NCBI GenBank assembly: GCA_951640165.1
Contig: OX621254.1
Location: 22,666,001-22,730,000, forward strand
DNA length: 64,000 nucleotides
Reading direction: 5' to 3'
Origin: Pseudoips prasinana
Lineage: Eukaryota; Arthropoda; Insecta; Lepidoptera; Nolidae
The notes below the pieces were generated by a model. It made no database searches, was not told the origin of the DNA, and saw only the letters and a program-made list of their open reading frames with translations. Within the stretch, counting starts at the first letter, position 1. Each line of letters opens with the position of its first letter. Of this stretch, positions 1 to 12,115 are shown one piece after another. The position numbers and the translations under genes are program-made.

Positions 1-134
1 CTACCATCTAACAAAAGATAGCCTATAGATGGTTTCAATCCCCGAAACATGACTCGTTAGTTGATGACTAATGATTTCATGCAACCTTAACATAAGAATG
101 CAACATTTAAGCTTAGGAAAAAGTTCGAACTTAC

Positions 135-251
135 GGAGACATCAAAGTATTAATTGAGTCTGTAATATATATCTGTGCATCTGGAAGCCATAGTCTTTGC
201 AGTGCAGGTTCTATATCCTCTATCATGTATAAATGCCAATCTCTATCTAGT
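135..251 (-). CDS. Unrecognised secreted-protein gene, copy A, exon 2
   Basis: This 117-nt exon is bounded on the minus strand by a TTGTTCCAG acceptor (AG at 253-252) and a GTAAGT donor starting at 134. It reads 1 + 38 codons + 2 nt, so it joins exon 1 (which ends with 2 nt) in frame. The 38 complete codons encode the same residues as exon 2 of copy B, and it is acidic and aromatic (LDRDWHLYMIEDIEP and onward). It belongs to the gene whose exon 1 is at 10,680-10,819, across an intron of about 10.4 kb. Exon 3 should lie left of the window. Function is unknown. Confidence 0.75.
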
Positions 252-620
252 CTGGAACAAGTACATTATATTTTTATTAGTGGTACAAAATGAGAACAAG
301 CGAAACATCACTTAGCTAACAAAGTGGATCCCACATTTTCGTACTGTCTGTTTATGTACTACATAAAAAGAAATACGAGTAGAACTGGCATGGAATAAGA
401 TGCCAGTAAAAATACACTGAAGAACAGGACAATGGGAGCCTACTAAGGAAAAGTTTTCATAAAAACCACGGTTCTCATAATTCTTGTATTCTTTATTTAT
501 CAACCCTTACCTTTATTATTATAGAATACTTTAATAATAATAATAATAAGAATTAATCACTGTTATAATATACTTGTATAATCAACTTACATAGAGACAG
601 ACAGACAGACTTATATACAG

Positions 621-750
621 ACGCCAGCACATCCAGCTACCCCAATCTGTCAATTTTCGTTTATAGATTCTCAACTTTATCACATAATCATAAGGTTCAC
701 AAATAATTGGGGAAATTTGACAGATTGGAGTAGCTTGATGAGCTGGTGTA
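621..750. repeat. Short inverted-repeat element (MITE-like)
   Basis: Arms of about 35 bp at 621-656 and 712-750 are reverse complements with few mismatches; both carry the core CCAATCTGTCAA. About 55 bp of AT-rich sequence separates them. There is no coding capacity. The hairpin form suggests a small non-autonomous DNA element; no target duplication was identified. Confidence 0.55.
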
Positions 751-959
751 TGTACAATTACAGTTTTACTCAAAAAACTCAGTCGCTCCTATTACCCGAC
801 AACTTAAAACACCCATTATGATAAAATTTCAAAAAGTAGAGAAAATTAAATGGCACAAACTAGGATGTGACTGATTGTGATGAACCTTTGGTTCTTATTG
901 ACCCAACATAGTGCGCTTACCATTGATGTAAAATTTTGAAACCTGCTGCGAGAAGGCCG

Positions 960-2177
960 ATTGGCAAGAGAAATTTCGTAATAAATCAATTGACGTTGCT
1001 GTAGAGGGTTTCTACTTATTTCTGGAGGATGTTATAAATAAGTACGTTCCATATAAATTATTTAGGAAGGACGAATATCCCATTTGGTTCTCTCCTTCAC
1101 TTATAAAATCCGTTAAAGAAAAATACAAATTTCATATAAAAATGATATGGCAATCTTTCGGATAAGGCAAGTTATGAGTTATTAGGAGATAGATAAAAAG
1201 TTATAGTCTGAGCGTCACTCCTATATAAAATATGTTGAAAATTCTATAAAAGATAACCCAAAACATTTCTGGCATTTTCAGCTGCTTTTGATCTCGATTG
1301 AACATCAAAAGCAGCTGATATCCCAAGTACAATTAAATTTGGCAATACGACTGCCAGTAACGGTGAAGATATTTGTAACTTGTTCTCTAAATATTTTTAT
1401 TGCGCATTTTTACAATCCGCTTACTCTTATGAAGACCCTAACTTTCGGGATACGGTATCTGACATAGAAAATGTAATATATGTATAGATGAATTTGAAAT
1501 TTTTAAGTTACTTAAATCCTTAGACGTCAGTAAGTCTGCAGGGCCAGACAAAATTCCGCCTACCTGTCTTGCTAATTGAGCAAGATCCATCTCACGCCCA
1601 ATTAGCTTATCATTAAGGATATCTTTATCGAGTTGTGTCCTGCCTTTAATTTGGTAACCAACCTTATTTTGCTAGATGACATAGATGATATCACAGATAA
1701 CTTGAGTATAGGTAAGCAGTTTGATGTCGTTTACACCGATTACAGCAAATGTTTTGACAAGATTGACCACAACATGCTAATTCATAAACTGGGATTAATA
1801 GGTATTAGAGGTGACCTGTTAAGATAGCTCTCATCGTACAATTATAATAGATCCCAATCGGTAGCCTTATATAATGATGTATCAAGCTGGGTAAATGTGC
1901 CAAGCGGTGTACCACAAGGGACACTGTTGGGTCCGTTACTCTTTTAACCTTTGTGAACGATATCAGCCAATGCTTTCACTCTGCTCGCTCGCTCTGCTAT
2001 GTTAATGATATGAATAATGAGAAGAAATTGACATATATATATATATATAGCGAAAGCGCAAGCGTTACAGGCATATCTGTCATGGCTTGAAGACTACTGT
2101 TTCAAAAATAAATTGGACCACAATCAATCGAAATGCTCAGTAGCCGCCTATACTAGGAAAACAAATAAAATACATAC
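960..2177 (+). pseudogene. Degenerate CR1/Jockey-like LINE ORF2 fragment
   Basis: Broken plus-strand translations show reverse-transcriptase landmarks in order. There is a pre-RT linker (about 960-1,130, ending WFSPSLIKSVKEKYKFH), the DVSKSAGPDKIPP motif near 1,525, a VVYTDYSKCFDKIDHNML block near 1,725, SGVPQGTLLGPLL near 1,905, and a KLDHNQSKC block near 2,115. Several stops and frameshifts interrupt it, including a (TA)n run near 2,032. The element resumes at 6,446 beyond the nested minus-strand LINE. Confidence 0.75.
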
Positions 2178-2360
2178 AGTTTATTTATTTATTATTTTTT
2201 TTTATTTTATTTTGTTCGCCAACAACTTAAACATTAACATGAATCTTTAAAAGTAGCAAAATACTTAAGATCTAAATGTCTAGTTACTTATAGGTAAACA
2301 CTACATTCAAAATTTAATGAGCTACTTTTACAATTTTATTTTTTATTTGTAACTAAAACC

Positions 2361-5199
2361 CTAATAACTATTGATAGTTTTCCGAAATAATCCTAATGAG
2401 ACGTGGTGGATATCAACCCTGTCACTGCATTCGTTATATAATTTTGTCATTCGGCAGAGAGGTGAGTATGAGCCAAGTAATGTTCTACGTAGTGGAGGCG
2501 CTAAGGGAGTTATCGCTTTTCGTGGAATATGGAACGGAACTCTAAATCGTATCCTTTGTAACAACTCAGGGCAATCAATTTTATTTCTTAACAATTTAAA
2601 CAAAAATACCAAATCAGTTACATCCCTTCTCTTAGACAGTTCCATCATCTTAAAATAATCTAACCTGGTTTTGTAATCCACTTTTTTCCCCCCCAATCCC
2701 ACCGAATATGACAAGTGCCGAACAAATCTCTTTTGAATACGCTCGATTCTGAAAGAGTGAATTGCAAAGTGGGGACACCACACAACAGCAGCGTACTCCA
2801 AAACATTTCTGACAAGGCAGTTATATAAAATTATTTTAGATTTAACATTCCGAAAGTTTTTACTACTTCTCACCTTAGAAGACTGCTTCAGTGCCCTCTC
2901 GATGTGAGGAACATACGTGAGTTTTCCATCCATTAAGACCCCCAAATCCCTAATGCTTTCAGTCTCTGTTAGAATGGTATCACCCAACATATATGATGAT
3001 GCTGTCTTGTTATGCTTTCTTGAAAATTTTATATGAGCTAATTTTTTTTGCATTTAAGTAAAGACCATTGTGTACGCTCCAGGAAAGCAATGAATTTAAG
3101 TTTGCTTGTAGGTGCTGAATATCCGTATCGGACTCTATTATGTGAGCAAGCTTCAGGTGGTCAGCGAACATAAAAGGTTTTGTGTATTGCAAGTATAACG
3201 GAAGATCATTGATGAAAACATTAAATAAAAGAGGCCCTAAGTGAGATCCTTAGGGAACACCAGATGAACTTGCATATGATACAGAGTGATAACCGTTAGC
3301 AACAACATAAAACTTTCTATCAGATAGATACGAATCTAACCATTTCAGTGTAAGTCCAGTGAAACCGTAGTGATTTAACTTTCTAAGGAGCAAATAATGA
3401 GGGATCCTATCAAATGCCTTACTGAAATCAGTGTAAACTACGTCAACTTCTTTATTATTATCGAGCGCTTCTATTAAATATTCTGTAAAAAATATCAAGT
3501 TGGTGCCCGTTGACCTACCTTTTACAAAACTGTGTTGTTGAATTGTTAAATATTTCATGAAATAAATCTGCAAATTTTGACAAACTATCGATTCCAAGAC
3601 CTTAGCTACGACAGGGAGTGTGGAAACAGGTCTGTAGTTTCTAACAACATGCTTTTCATTATACTTATGGATGGGAACTACTTTTGCCAACTTCCATTGC
3701 ACAGGAAAAGTACCTGTGTCTAGAGACTTAGCAAAAATATATAAAATAGGATCCAACAGATTTGAAGCACATTTGACTATGAAAATTGGTGGAATGTTAT
3801 CTGAGCCAGCACTTTTGTTTATATCTAAGCCTTTGAGATTTTTTAACAATAAACTACGGGTGATAGTTACCGTCCCAAAATAATCGGCTATATTTTTATC
3901 AAAGTGTTCATTAAAGGTGTCTCGGTCAGACAAATCATGTTCACTTCCACGATAAACAGTAGCAAAACACTTCGTGAATAATTCACAAATTTGATCTCCC
4001 TCTGAAGACGTGTCATAGCCATCAGTCATCGTGGAAGGGTACTTACTAGTACCACCTTTCAGGGATTTTATGTACGACCAAAAGTATTTTGGATTATCAA
4101 TAATACTATTCTCAACATTTTTCATGTATGTATTATAGCATTCAGAAGCAAGTTTTCTGCAACGAGTCGCTAGTAATCGAAATGAAATGTGATCCATAGA
4201 GTTCCCGTATTTTTTATATTTTATTCTGTATTTATTTTTCTCATTTAATCTATTTATAAGCTCTTTCGTGAACCATTGTGGATACTTCCTAGTGCGATGT
4301 TGCTGTTTCGAAACGGGTATAAATTCTTTTATAATTACTCGGATAATGTTGTAAAAAATGTCCACCATACTATTTACGTCTTTACACTTAGCGAACTGTT
4401 GTTCCCAGTCTATATTTTTAAGGAGAATATTGATTGCCATGTAGTACGCTTTCCGATAGTTATATTTTACATTATTCGCATTACTACTAAGACCTTTATT
4501 TTCTGAACACATAAAGGTAAACTCTAGTGGTGGATGAAATGCATCTACCAAACTCAAAACGTCTGATGCTTCCATTAAGGAACTTATTGGTAAATCAGAT
4601 AACATTAAGTCTAATATTCGCTCTTTAGAATTAAAAAGATGATTATATTGTACATAATTATTTATATTACAAAAGTCTAATAAACACTGACATATAGCTG
4701 AACTATGGTAGTAACTTTCTGAATTATTAAAAGACTGCCAGTCAATACCACCGAGGTTAAAATCACCTACAATACATGTATTTTTAGTGTGTTTTTCGGA
4801 GTTCAAATTACAATCTATAAAATGATTAAGTACCGTGCTGGTTAACGGCGGTGACAAATAGACTGCGCAAAATATGATCTGATTTATATCCTGGAGTAGA
4901 ATTGTATCAACTGTAACCCAAAGATCCTCACAATCACTCTCCCATGAAGACAGGCGCCTAGAATTATACTTCGTAGATACAGCTATAATAACTCCACCTC
5001 TCTCTTTACCGCAATATAACCTTGACGTTTCTCTGTCACGTCTATAAACAACGTAAGTATTATTAAATAGTTCAGTACTTAAAACATTACAATTAAGCCA
5101 TGTCTCAGTTAGGATTATAACATCATAATTGCATACTGACAAATTTTGAATAAATGTGTCCGTTTTTGTGCGTAAACCCCTAACGTTTTGATAATACAC
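2361..5199 (-). pseudogene. LINE ORF2: endonuclease + reverse transcriptase, inactivated
   Basis: The frame opens with an APE-type endonuclease N-terminus (MYYQNVRGLRTKTD, then LTETWL) and runs without a stop to 3,250. There the RT box SGVP(Q)GSHLGP reads SGVP-stop-GSHLGP, explained by CAA to TAA. Translation continues in the same frame to about 3,050 and includes the active-site box, which reads FADHLKL rather than the usual YADDLKL, so a catalytic Asp is lost. A frameshift near 3,050 moves the C-terminal part (2,361-3,053, with ESIRDLGVLMDG and RIERIQKRFVR) to another frame. The copy cannot make functional RT. Confidence 0.85.
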
Positions 5200-5272
5200 A
5201 CTTAAAGAATCGAATTTTATTATAAGAAGACAATAAAAATGAGTTTAATGTTACAACCAGAAAGATATTTAA

Positions 5273-6439
5273 TTAGAGTTTGGCTAATGAATCTTTATTT
5301 TTAATAACCAAGTATTCCGAATTATTTGTCTTCCTTACGAAGATTCGCCCGTTCCGTACCCAAACGTGTTTGTACCCTTTGTCTTTGGCTACTGATCTTG
5401 TTGCCGCATGTAACGCCTTGTTTCTGGGTGACAAATGTTCTTGAATAAAGATAGGTTGAATCACGCCACTTAGTCCGAGATGTCCTGTGTTAAGTTTCTC
5501 CACTTTAGGTTTTGGCTTATTAAACTTAATAGCAGTGGCTAAAAAGTTGTCTCGCTCTCGTGGCGTGGTGAACTGCACGACGATAGCGGGGACGATTGTT
5601 ATTAGCATTTATCTTAGCAATTCGAGTACAGTTTGCAATTTTCTCGGTAGATAATGGGTATTCAATTGCGTTGCTTAATTTGGTCATGATGCCAATTAAA
5701 TTTTCCTCTTTCTTCTCGGGAATACATTGCACCTCAATGTTGCACGATCGCGTGCTTTGCTCGAGATTATTTAGACGTGATGAAAGGTCTTTTATAGTCG
5801 ATTTTAAGTTGTCGTTATCCGAAGTTAATGCCCCCATAGTAATTTCATTTCTTTATTTTCGGCCACTATTTCACCATACTTCTTACTCATAAAATTAAAA
5901 CTATCTTTTAATCAGGAAATCACATCTTTCATTATTTGTAATTCCGATGTTAAAATCGAACGAAGTGATTGAGTTAGTTGGAGTAATAAGATTTCAGACC
6001 TTTTATCAGTGACTTCTTCAACTATTGTGCGTATCTCACTTGTCGTCACTGCAGGCTCAGCAGACGCCTGATTAGGTGGTGATTGAAGCGCCTGCCTTTT
6101 GGGGAATCTTACAGTAACGTTGGAATTGAAGCGAACCGGAGTATCATCTTGTTTAGGGACCCTTTTCTCGGAATTGGAGCAAACATGGCATTTCCAATTG
6201 GTAGGATCTGTGGACGGAGCAGACACACTACCAGAGCTTAGACTTAAACATTCGTAATGGAAAGCCTTTCCACAAGTGATGCACTGTAAATACTTGCTTT
6301 TATCCTGCTCAGGTGTACAACTCCCAGGTGGACAACATCCCCATTGTATTACGTTTAAATCAGGATTTACACTCATAATAATCTCTGCACGATTTATTTT
6401 TGAAATATTATTATACTCTAAGAGGGCAGATTCTGTCAA
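5273..6439 (-). pseudogene. LINE ORF1: PHD finger and FP-like C-terminal domain, broken
   Basis: The N-terminal part (5,912-6,439) holds a PHD-like Cys/His cluster (CCPPGSC, CITCGKAFHYECL, WKCHVC). After a stop at about 5,910, the middle part (about 5,590-5,837) is predicted coiled coil followed by EENLIGIMTKLSNAIEYPLS. A frameshift near 5,590 leads to the last part (5,273-5,590), which matches the baculovirus FP protein C-terminal domain common in insect LINE ORF1 proteins (IFIQEHLSPRNKALHAATR, then VWVRNGRIFVRK). These proteins bind element RNA. At least one stop and one frameshift are present. Confidence 0.75.
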
Positions 6440-6445
6440 GACCTT

Positions 6446-6500
6446 ATAATATTAGGGATCTAGGTGTGATATACGACTCCAGATTACTTCTGACGTAATG
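6446..6500 (+). pseudogene. Continuation of the plus-strand LINE fragment
   Basis: This short stretch encodes NIRDLGVIYDSRLLLT, the block that follows the RT core in CR1/Jockey-like ORF2 proteins. It fits the end of the fragment at 2,177, which supports nesting of the minus-strand LINE between the two pieces. Confidence 0.55.
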
Positions 6501-6881
6501 TAAATAGGGTAAAGGAGGGAATCCGCGGTCAGGCGACCATGCCGGTCCCCACAGTGTAACTATCTTTCTAACTATCTATAAGTTAGAAATATAGATACAC
6601 TTTAATGCACAACATATAAAAAAAGAAGTTACAGGAAAAATCTTAATATTTAAAAGAAGGTCGGCGGTCTTATCGCATGATAGCGATTTCTTCCAGAGAA
6701 CCGAAGGATGGACTGGTAAAAATTGGAAATTACAGGCAGCTGGTAGTGTACCATCGTCAGTTCTACAGAGTGTAGTGTTCCTACCTAGTAATATATATAC
6801 TACATAGATTAATGTACTTACATACATTCATATTCATACATAAACAAGTATAATAAACTAATAAATATTTCATAATACATT
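6501..6881. other. Unassigned interval
   Basis: No recognisable gene. An 83-codon minus-strand frame (6,576-6,827) has no motif or splice support and looks incidental. A small inverted repeat (AACTATC / GTTAGAAATA) lies near 6,560-6,595. Confidence 0.3.
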
Positions 6882-7320
6882 TTATATATTAATAAAAAAA
6901 AAAATTAAAAATGTCAATTGGATTAGTCTAATTAGTATTCCAATTATTAACAAGTAAATAGTGGTTTTTAACCATATTTTTGTATTTCTAGCACGCCGTA
7001 TTAGCACTGGTAGTGCATTCCACAGTCGAATTGCTTTAACTGTAAAAGACTTATCTAGGAAATCCGTATAGTGCACCGGCATTGTCAACTTATTTTTCTA
7101 AACTTTCAATTTTCTGATGATCTCAAGGACCTCAAATGTGAATCACGTTGGAATTAATATCGTTCCTTAAGATAGTGGGGCCTCGTGGGATTGAAAAAAA
7201 TATTGTAAAGTATTAATAGAATATGAGTATTTCGGCGGAGTCTTTTGGGAAGCCACTTGAGTTTTTTTGCGAAATTCGGATACATGATCATATTTTCGAA
7301 CACACTATCTTCCAAATTAC
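6882..7320 (-). pseudogene. Jockey/CR1-like LINE ORF2 C-terminus, minus strand
   Basis: Reading down from 7,320 on the minus strand gives the LINE C-terminal pattern WLPKRLRR, NTHILLILYN, NPTRPHYLKER and, after a frame change, YTDFLDKSFTVKAIRLWNALP. The 3' end is an A-rich stretch (poly-T on the plus strand at about 6,890-6,905). No catalytic domain is left. Confidence 0.65.
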
Positions 7321-7439
7321 AGCGTTTTACGCACTCTCACAATGATTGACGTGAGTATTCGCCGCGCCGACGCAGGGCCCCCGATCAGTTCCGAGCACGC
7401 GTCAGGGAGAACCGCACGTCAATTAGTTGCGGGCCATTT

Positions 7440-9560
7440 TTTTTGTAATTTTTTGACCGAGGAACATAAGAGGTGAGTGTTTTAATATTCATGTTGCATT
7501 CATTGTCAGTGTTATTTATTGTCATGTATTTATCTATCTACCCATGTAATCATATATTTCGAGCACTTTGCTACGGGTTTTTGATAAAATTATTATTAAC
7601 CAGAAAAGTATACGGGTGGCTAATGCAGGTCATGCTGACCGGTGTTAACCGCAAGTTATGTTTGCAAGTAGATTATATTTTTGACAGTTTATTCCGTTAA
7701 AATTTATATTATTTTTCTTTTTAGAATGTCGGGGACTCGATGTAGGAACATAGGATTGAAGGTGAAATGGAGCCAAAATGATTTGAGTAGGGCATTCAAA
7801 CTCATTGAAGAAGGAACACCACTAAGAGAGGCGGCTCGGTCTAATGGCATCCCATCCTCAACTGTACAGGAAAGACTACAAAACAATAATAGTGAATTAC
7901 CAGCTATGGGTCGAAATCCAGTCTTCACAAGACATCAAGCAGAAATGGCAGACCAGGTAAAATTCCTTGTATGTTTCCTCTTCTTCCTAATATATTCAAT
8001 TCAGATAAGGAAGATGGCTTTTGAATATGCACTTAAAAATGGCATAAAGCACAATTTTAATAACACCCTTGGAATGGCTGGCAAAGATTGGCTAAGAGGA
8101 TTCATGAAAAGAAATAGATTGTCTGTTCGGAAAGCTGAAGCCACAAGTCTCAATAGAGATACAGATTTTAACAAAAATGAAGTTTCCATGTTTTTGAAGC
8201 TTCTTGGAGACTTAATGGAAAAATATAAGTTTCTACCAAGGAATATTTACAATGTGGATGAAACTGGGATCTCTTCAGTGCAAGAGGCAGGAAAAGTTGT
8301 TACTGAGACAGGTCAAAAAGGGGTAACCACTATAACCTCCGGTGAAAGAGGGAAGACAGCGACAGCTGTGTGTGCAGTGAATGCTACTGGAGGTTATCTT
8401 CTGCCAATGTTGATATATCCTCGTCAGAGACATTCCCTGGCATTGGAAAGCGATGGTCCACGTGGAGCTATAGTTCGGTGCTCGAAAAATGGATGGATTA
8501 ACGAAGACCTATTTTTAGCTGAAGCATTTCGCCGATTTTACAAAGCCACCAGAGAACGAACCAATACTGCTTATTTTAGACAATCACAGCAGTTACATCT
8601 ATTTGAGAGCTTATGAATTTTGCAAAAAAATTAACTTAGTAATGCTGTCATTACCTCCATATGCCTCTCATCGAATCCAGCCATTTGATCTTTCCATATA
8701 TGGTCCATTGAAAGCTGCCTACAAGCAGGAATGCAATATATTTATGAAAAATTAATTAGGACGAAAGATGACGTCGCGTCACTTTTCAGAAAAACTTTTC
8801 AAAAGGTAGCGTCCATACCAAAAGCTGAAGCAGGTTTTTCTGCTACAGGAATATATCCTCTAAACCCAGACGTGTTTACAGATGAAGACTTTCTGGCTGC
8901 CGAAATGGTAAACAGCAGTGAATTGATGGTATTGGTATAAAATATGCACGACCAAGGCAACAAAACTCCATAAGCTCAAATTAACCGACTAAGCACAAAG
9001 CCCACATACCCAAATATAAGAGCACTTAATTCACCATCACCTATAACCGACTACACCCAAACAACACCAGGAATTAGTCACGTCTCACCTCCCAAGTCCT
9101 GAACCGATAATAGACAATGCCATACCCTCAACCTCAGGAGTTACCGCCAAAGATCTTCTACCCGTTCCGAAGAAACCCACATACAATCAGAAAGTTCAAG
9201 GAGCGTCTCGTAAACAACATGCAACTGTTTTAACAAACACTCCCAAAAAGGAAGCTTTGGTACAAAAAGAAGAGAGAAAAGCAACAAGGGAAAAGAAGAA
9301 AGAATCTGGTGCCAGAACAAAAGCAGGAATAAAAAAAGCAACAAATCGAAGACCAGCTAAATTGACTAATGACAGAAAGGTAAAAAAGAGAGTTCTCCAA
9401 GATGAGAATGAGGAACACAGTTCATCAAAGCCATTTTTTTAAGAGTTGATTGTGTCATATTTGTAACTAATATTGATCTCAGTGGTTGTGATTTTGTTAG
9501 AATAATACCTTAAGTTATGTTTCACAAGAGTTTTTTTTTATATAATGTTGATTTTTCACT
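7440..9560 (+). mobile_element. Pogo/Tigger-like DNA transposon (jerky-type), inactive
   Basis: This interval is built around the transposase at 7,726-9,441. A candidate 5' UTR intron runs from a GTGAGT donor at 7,473 to a TTTTAG acceptor at 7,724, directly before the start codon. Terminal inverted repeats and the TA target duplication expected for pogo elements could not be delimited, so the ends are estimates. Confidence 0.6.
7726..9441 (+). pseudogene. Pogo-like transposase with an in-frame 48-bp intron, frameshifted
   Basis: The ATG at 7,726 opens a psq-type helix-turn-helix (REAARSNGIPSSTVQERL), followed by a CENP-B-type DNA-binding domain (DWLRGFMKRNRLSVRKAEATS) and a DDE_1 catalytic core (IYNVDETGISSVQ, then CAVNATGGYLLPMLIYPR). 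A GTAAAA...TTCAG segment at 7,957-8,004 interrupts the protein between ADQ and IRKMAF. It is a multiple of three, so the frame stays open whether or not it is spliced. Frameshifts near 8,568 and 8,750 break the last catalytic region (LPPYASHRIQPFDL, then GFSATGIYPLNPDVF). The Lys-rich C-terminal tail ends at 9,441. Not functional as it stands. Confidence 0.85.
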
Positions 9561-9575
9561 GAATTGTAGTTCTTT

Positions 9576-10340
9576 TTGCTTAAGTGACCGGCAATACCCT
9601 TCCTTACCCTAACATAGTAAATAGAGTTTCTAAAGTACTTGGATTTGTTGTGCGCATGTCAACTAGTTTTACTGAAGGCAAAACATTTAAAATCCTTTAT
9701 TGTATGTTCGTCAGAAGTATTTTGGAGTACGGGAGTCAGGTTTGGAATCCAAGATATGAGACTTATACTATACGAATAGAAAACATACAAAAACGATTTT
9801 TAAAATATCTATGCTTCCGTATCAATCCGACAAATACAATGAACTTTGTTCTAAATTTCACATATTGCCGCTAGAGATACGCAGAGAGATAGCTGACATA
9901 GTATATTTATTAAACATCATATCCGGCTTGGTTGATACGAGTAGTCCTGAGCTTCTAGCTAAAATTGGGTTTAACAATTATTTTAGCTTTGGCTGGTAGC
10001 CAAAGCTATGCGGCAAAATGATCCCGTTCACATCACCCGAGCAAGCAGGAATTACAGGCACAATACTTTTCTGTTGCGAGGAAGTAAAAAATTAGACATT
10101 GTGGTTAAGAAGCGTGCCATCATAGACATAAACAGTGCGAATATAGAGTCGGTGAAGTAGTTGCTGAGCCAAGACTTTTTTAATGCTTTTTAGTCTTATG
10201 TGAATCTGTAATTGTATTGTAACGTACATATGTGTACTGTGTTCGTTTAGAAAGTTAAACATATACCTACAAGTGAGGACCTATAATTTGCTTTCTGTAG
10301 TATATTTCTGTTGTTGCTGTAAATAAAATAAAATAAGTAA
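9576..10340 (+). pseudogene. Jockey/CR1-like LINE ORF2 C-terminal fragment
   Basis: The frame shows FKILYCMFVRSILEYGSQVWNP and RIENIQKRFLKYLCF, typical of the region after the RT domain. A frameshift near 9,820 follows, then LEIRREIADIVYLLNIISG. The fragment ends in an A-rich tail of AAAATA units at 10,321-10,340. It is 5' truncated, as is usual for dead LINE copies. Confidence 0.75.
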
Positions 10341-10640
10341 AACTAATTTATGTTTGACTTTGATCGCTATCGAATTAGAAAAAGTAATCCCAAGTTTCCC
10401 CCAAAAGGTATGCACTTGTCAGAAGAACTTTACTTATTATATGCATCAGAAACACGTATTTCAGGCCTCCATGAACCATTTACAAGGAACATGACGCTGA
10501 CAGTTAGCTTAAGAAGCTTTCACTGCTTCATCAAACATTAAAGGCGAGCGTGGGCTCAAGCCTTCTAGCTAAAGACTTCAAACTAAGTATCAACGTCGGA
10601 GGGCTTGCGAGAAGGCTCTCTGCATTTCAGCGCTACATAC
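10341..10640. other. Unassigned interval upstream of exon 1 donor
   Basis: No motif was recognised. A 63-codon frame at 10,350-10,541 has no homology I can name. The interval lies inside intron 1 of gene copy A and is absent from copy B. Confidence 0.3.
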
Positions 10641-10679
10641 TAAAGTCAAAGGATCGATGAATAAAAAGAAGGTACTTAC

Positions 10680-10819
10680 AATGCGTTGTAGCACACTCCT
10701 GGGAATAATGCTTGTGTAATGTTCTTCACTTTACAAATTTGTGACCGAGGGTAGTCAAACCGGTCATCCGATACTGACGAACGGTAAACACAGGAAAGTA
10801 CAACTAGTGGCATCAACAT
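10680..10819 (-). CDS. Unrecognised secreted-protein gene, copy A, exon 1
   Basis: ATG at 10,819-10,817; the donor GTAAGTACC begins at 10,679. The 46 codons + 2 nt encode a hydrophobic start (MLMPLVVLSCVYRSS), like a short signal peptide, then an acidic/aromatic segment with two cysteines (QICK and GVCYNA) and one N-glycosylation sequon (NIT). The 2-nt overhang pairs with the 1-nt overhang of exon 2 at 251 to make a Leu codon. Against copy B, 5 of 46 residues differ, mostly conservatively, and there are no stops. Upstream sequence to about 11,486 also matches copy B and may hold the promoter. The protein is probably secreted; family unknown. Confidence 0.75.
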
Positions 10820-12115
10820 GATATATAACTCTAATAAATTCTCGGCGACCAGAAGCTGTAGCTATACATCCTGTTACATAAGCAGCCTGTCACATTAACA
10901 TGAATATATCCCTGAAACTGAGCAACTTCCGGAACATCAGATGGTTAATTACGCGAATAAATCTTTTACACAAATAAATGTTGGGAAATTGACGCGCTTT
11001 TTCAAGTCGAAATAAAATGTTCCGCTCGTAGCTCAGCTCCTGGAATGTGACACTCCACTTATGATGATATAGTTAACATATATTTTAAGATGATATGTTT
11101 ATATACAGTCGAGTACTTTTAGCTATTCAAGTCCTATAATATGATCGCCTCCGATATTTTATTTTTAATAAACAAATATACTGTGTTATTTAAAACTAGC
11201 CCTGCCCAGCTAAGAGAGGACTTGACCGTATTTGCAATCGAATATATGTATACAATATTCACAGTAAAACAGGTTTGTATACTATCAAAAACCATGACTA
11301 ATAAAAAGATTTTATGTATATAGTAGAAACATTAAAATCATATTAATTATATTGGTACACATAGAACTGTATTAAAATTACCAATAAATTTCATTAATAA
11401 TTATCGGTAAATAACATACTTCTTATCAAGAACGAGTTTTTTTTAAGCCTTTTTAAGATATTAGAATAATGATGTACAGATCCAACCATTAAGTTAGTAT
11501 ACCTAGCGGAATAGAGCATCAAAGGGTTGAGGGAGCGAAATGTAACTAGCTGCAACACTGTATGATAAAAAGAGATGCGACGCAACAGAACTATTTTTGG
11601 CATCTGTTTGACAGTTCGTCGGCACTTTTCAGCACGCTCAACGTGCCCTTTAACCCCTGAGAATTGTTCTGATTTTACGTGAGATTGTGGATATTTTTGA
11701 AAAATAGTTCTTCAGAAACATGGTAATTTGATATGTGACTGATTGTTGTACAATACAGAGAAATAACCCTGAAAAATGTTCATTTCACAGGTAAATTATT
11801 CCAAATCGACACCTCCTAACTTATGATTTATTTTTGCCAATGCGCTTCGAATTTTAGGCTCTAAGTGATTGTCTTCTTTAAACATTTATTAATGTAAGAA
11901 GCAAACATACATATAATGCATTTAGGAATATTTTGTGTAAATTAATCATTTTCTGTTTACACTAGGACTGCATCAAGTTATCGATATTTCGTGTCCACTG
12001 TCTATCACGTGTGACGTTTAGATGTGAATCACCTGGAAATGGAAGTAATCCCAAATTCCCATTTAAGACACTAACCCGATTCATAGGTATTAGTTTTCGA
12101 CTGTTAGAATAGAAA

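Larger units (their letters stand above)
2178..6445 (-). mobile_element. CR1-like LINE, minus strand, near full length, dead
   Basis: This two-ORF non-LTR retrotransposon lies inside the plus-strand LINE fragment at 960-2,177 / 6,446-6,500. ORF1 (5,273-6,439) has a PHD-type zinc finger and a baculovirus FP-like C-terminal domain; ORF2 (2,361-5,199) has endonuclease and reverse transcriptase. The 3' end (low coordinates, 2,178-2,215) is rich in TTTA and TTTTA on the plus strand, i.e. a simple A-rich tail. Both ORFs carry lesions, so it is not autonomous. Clade naming (CR1-like) is inferred from the PHD-bearing ORF1. Confidence 0.8.
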
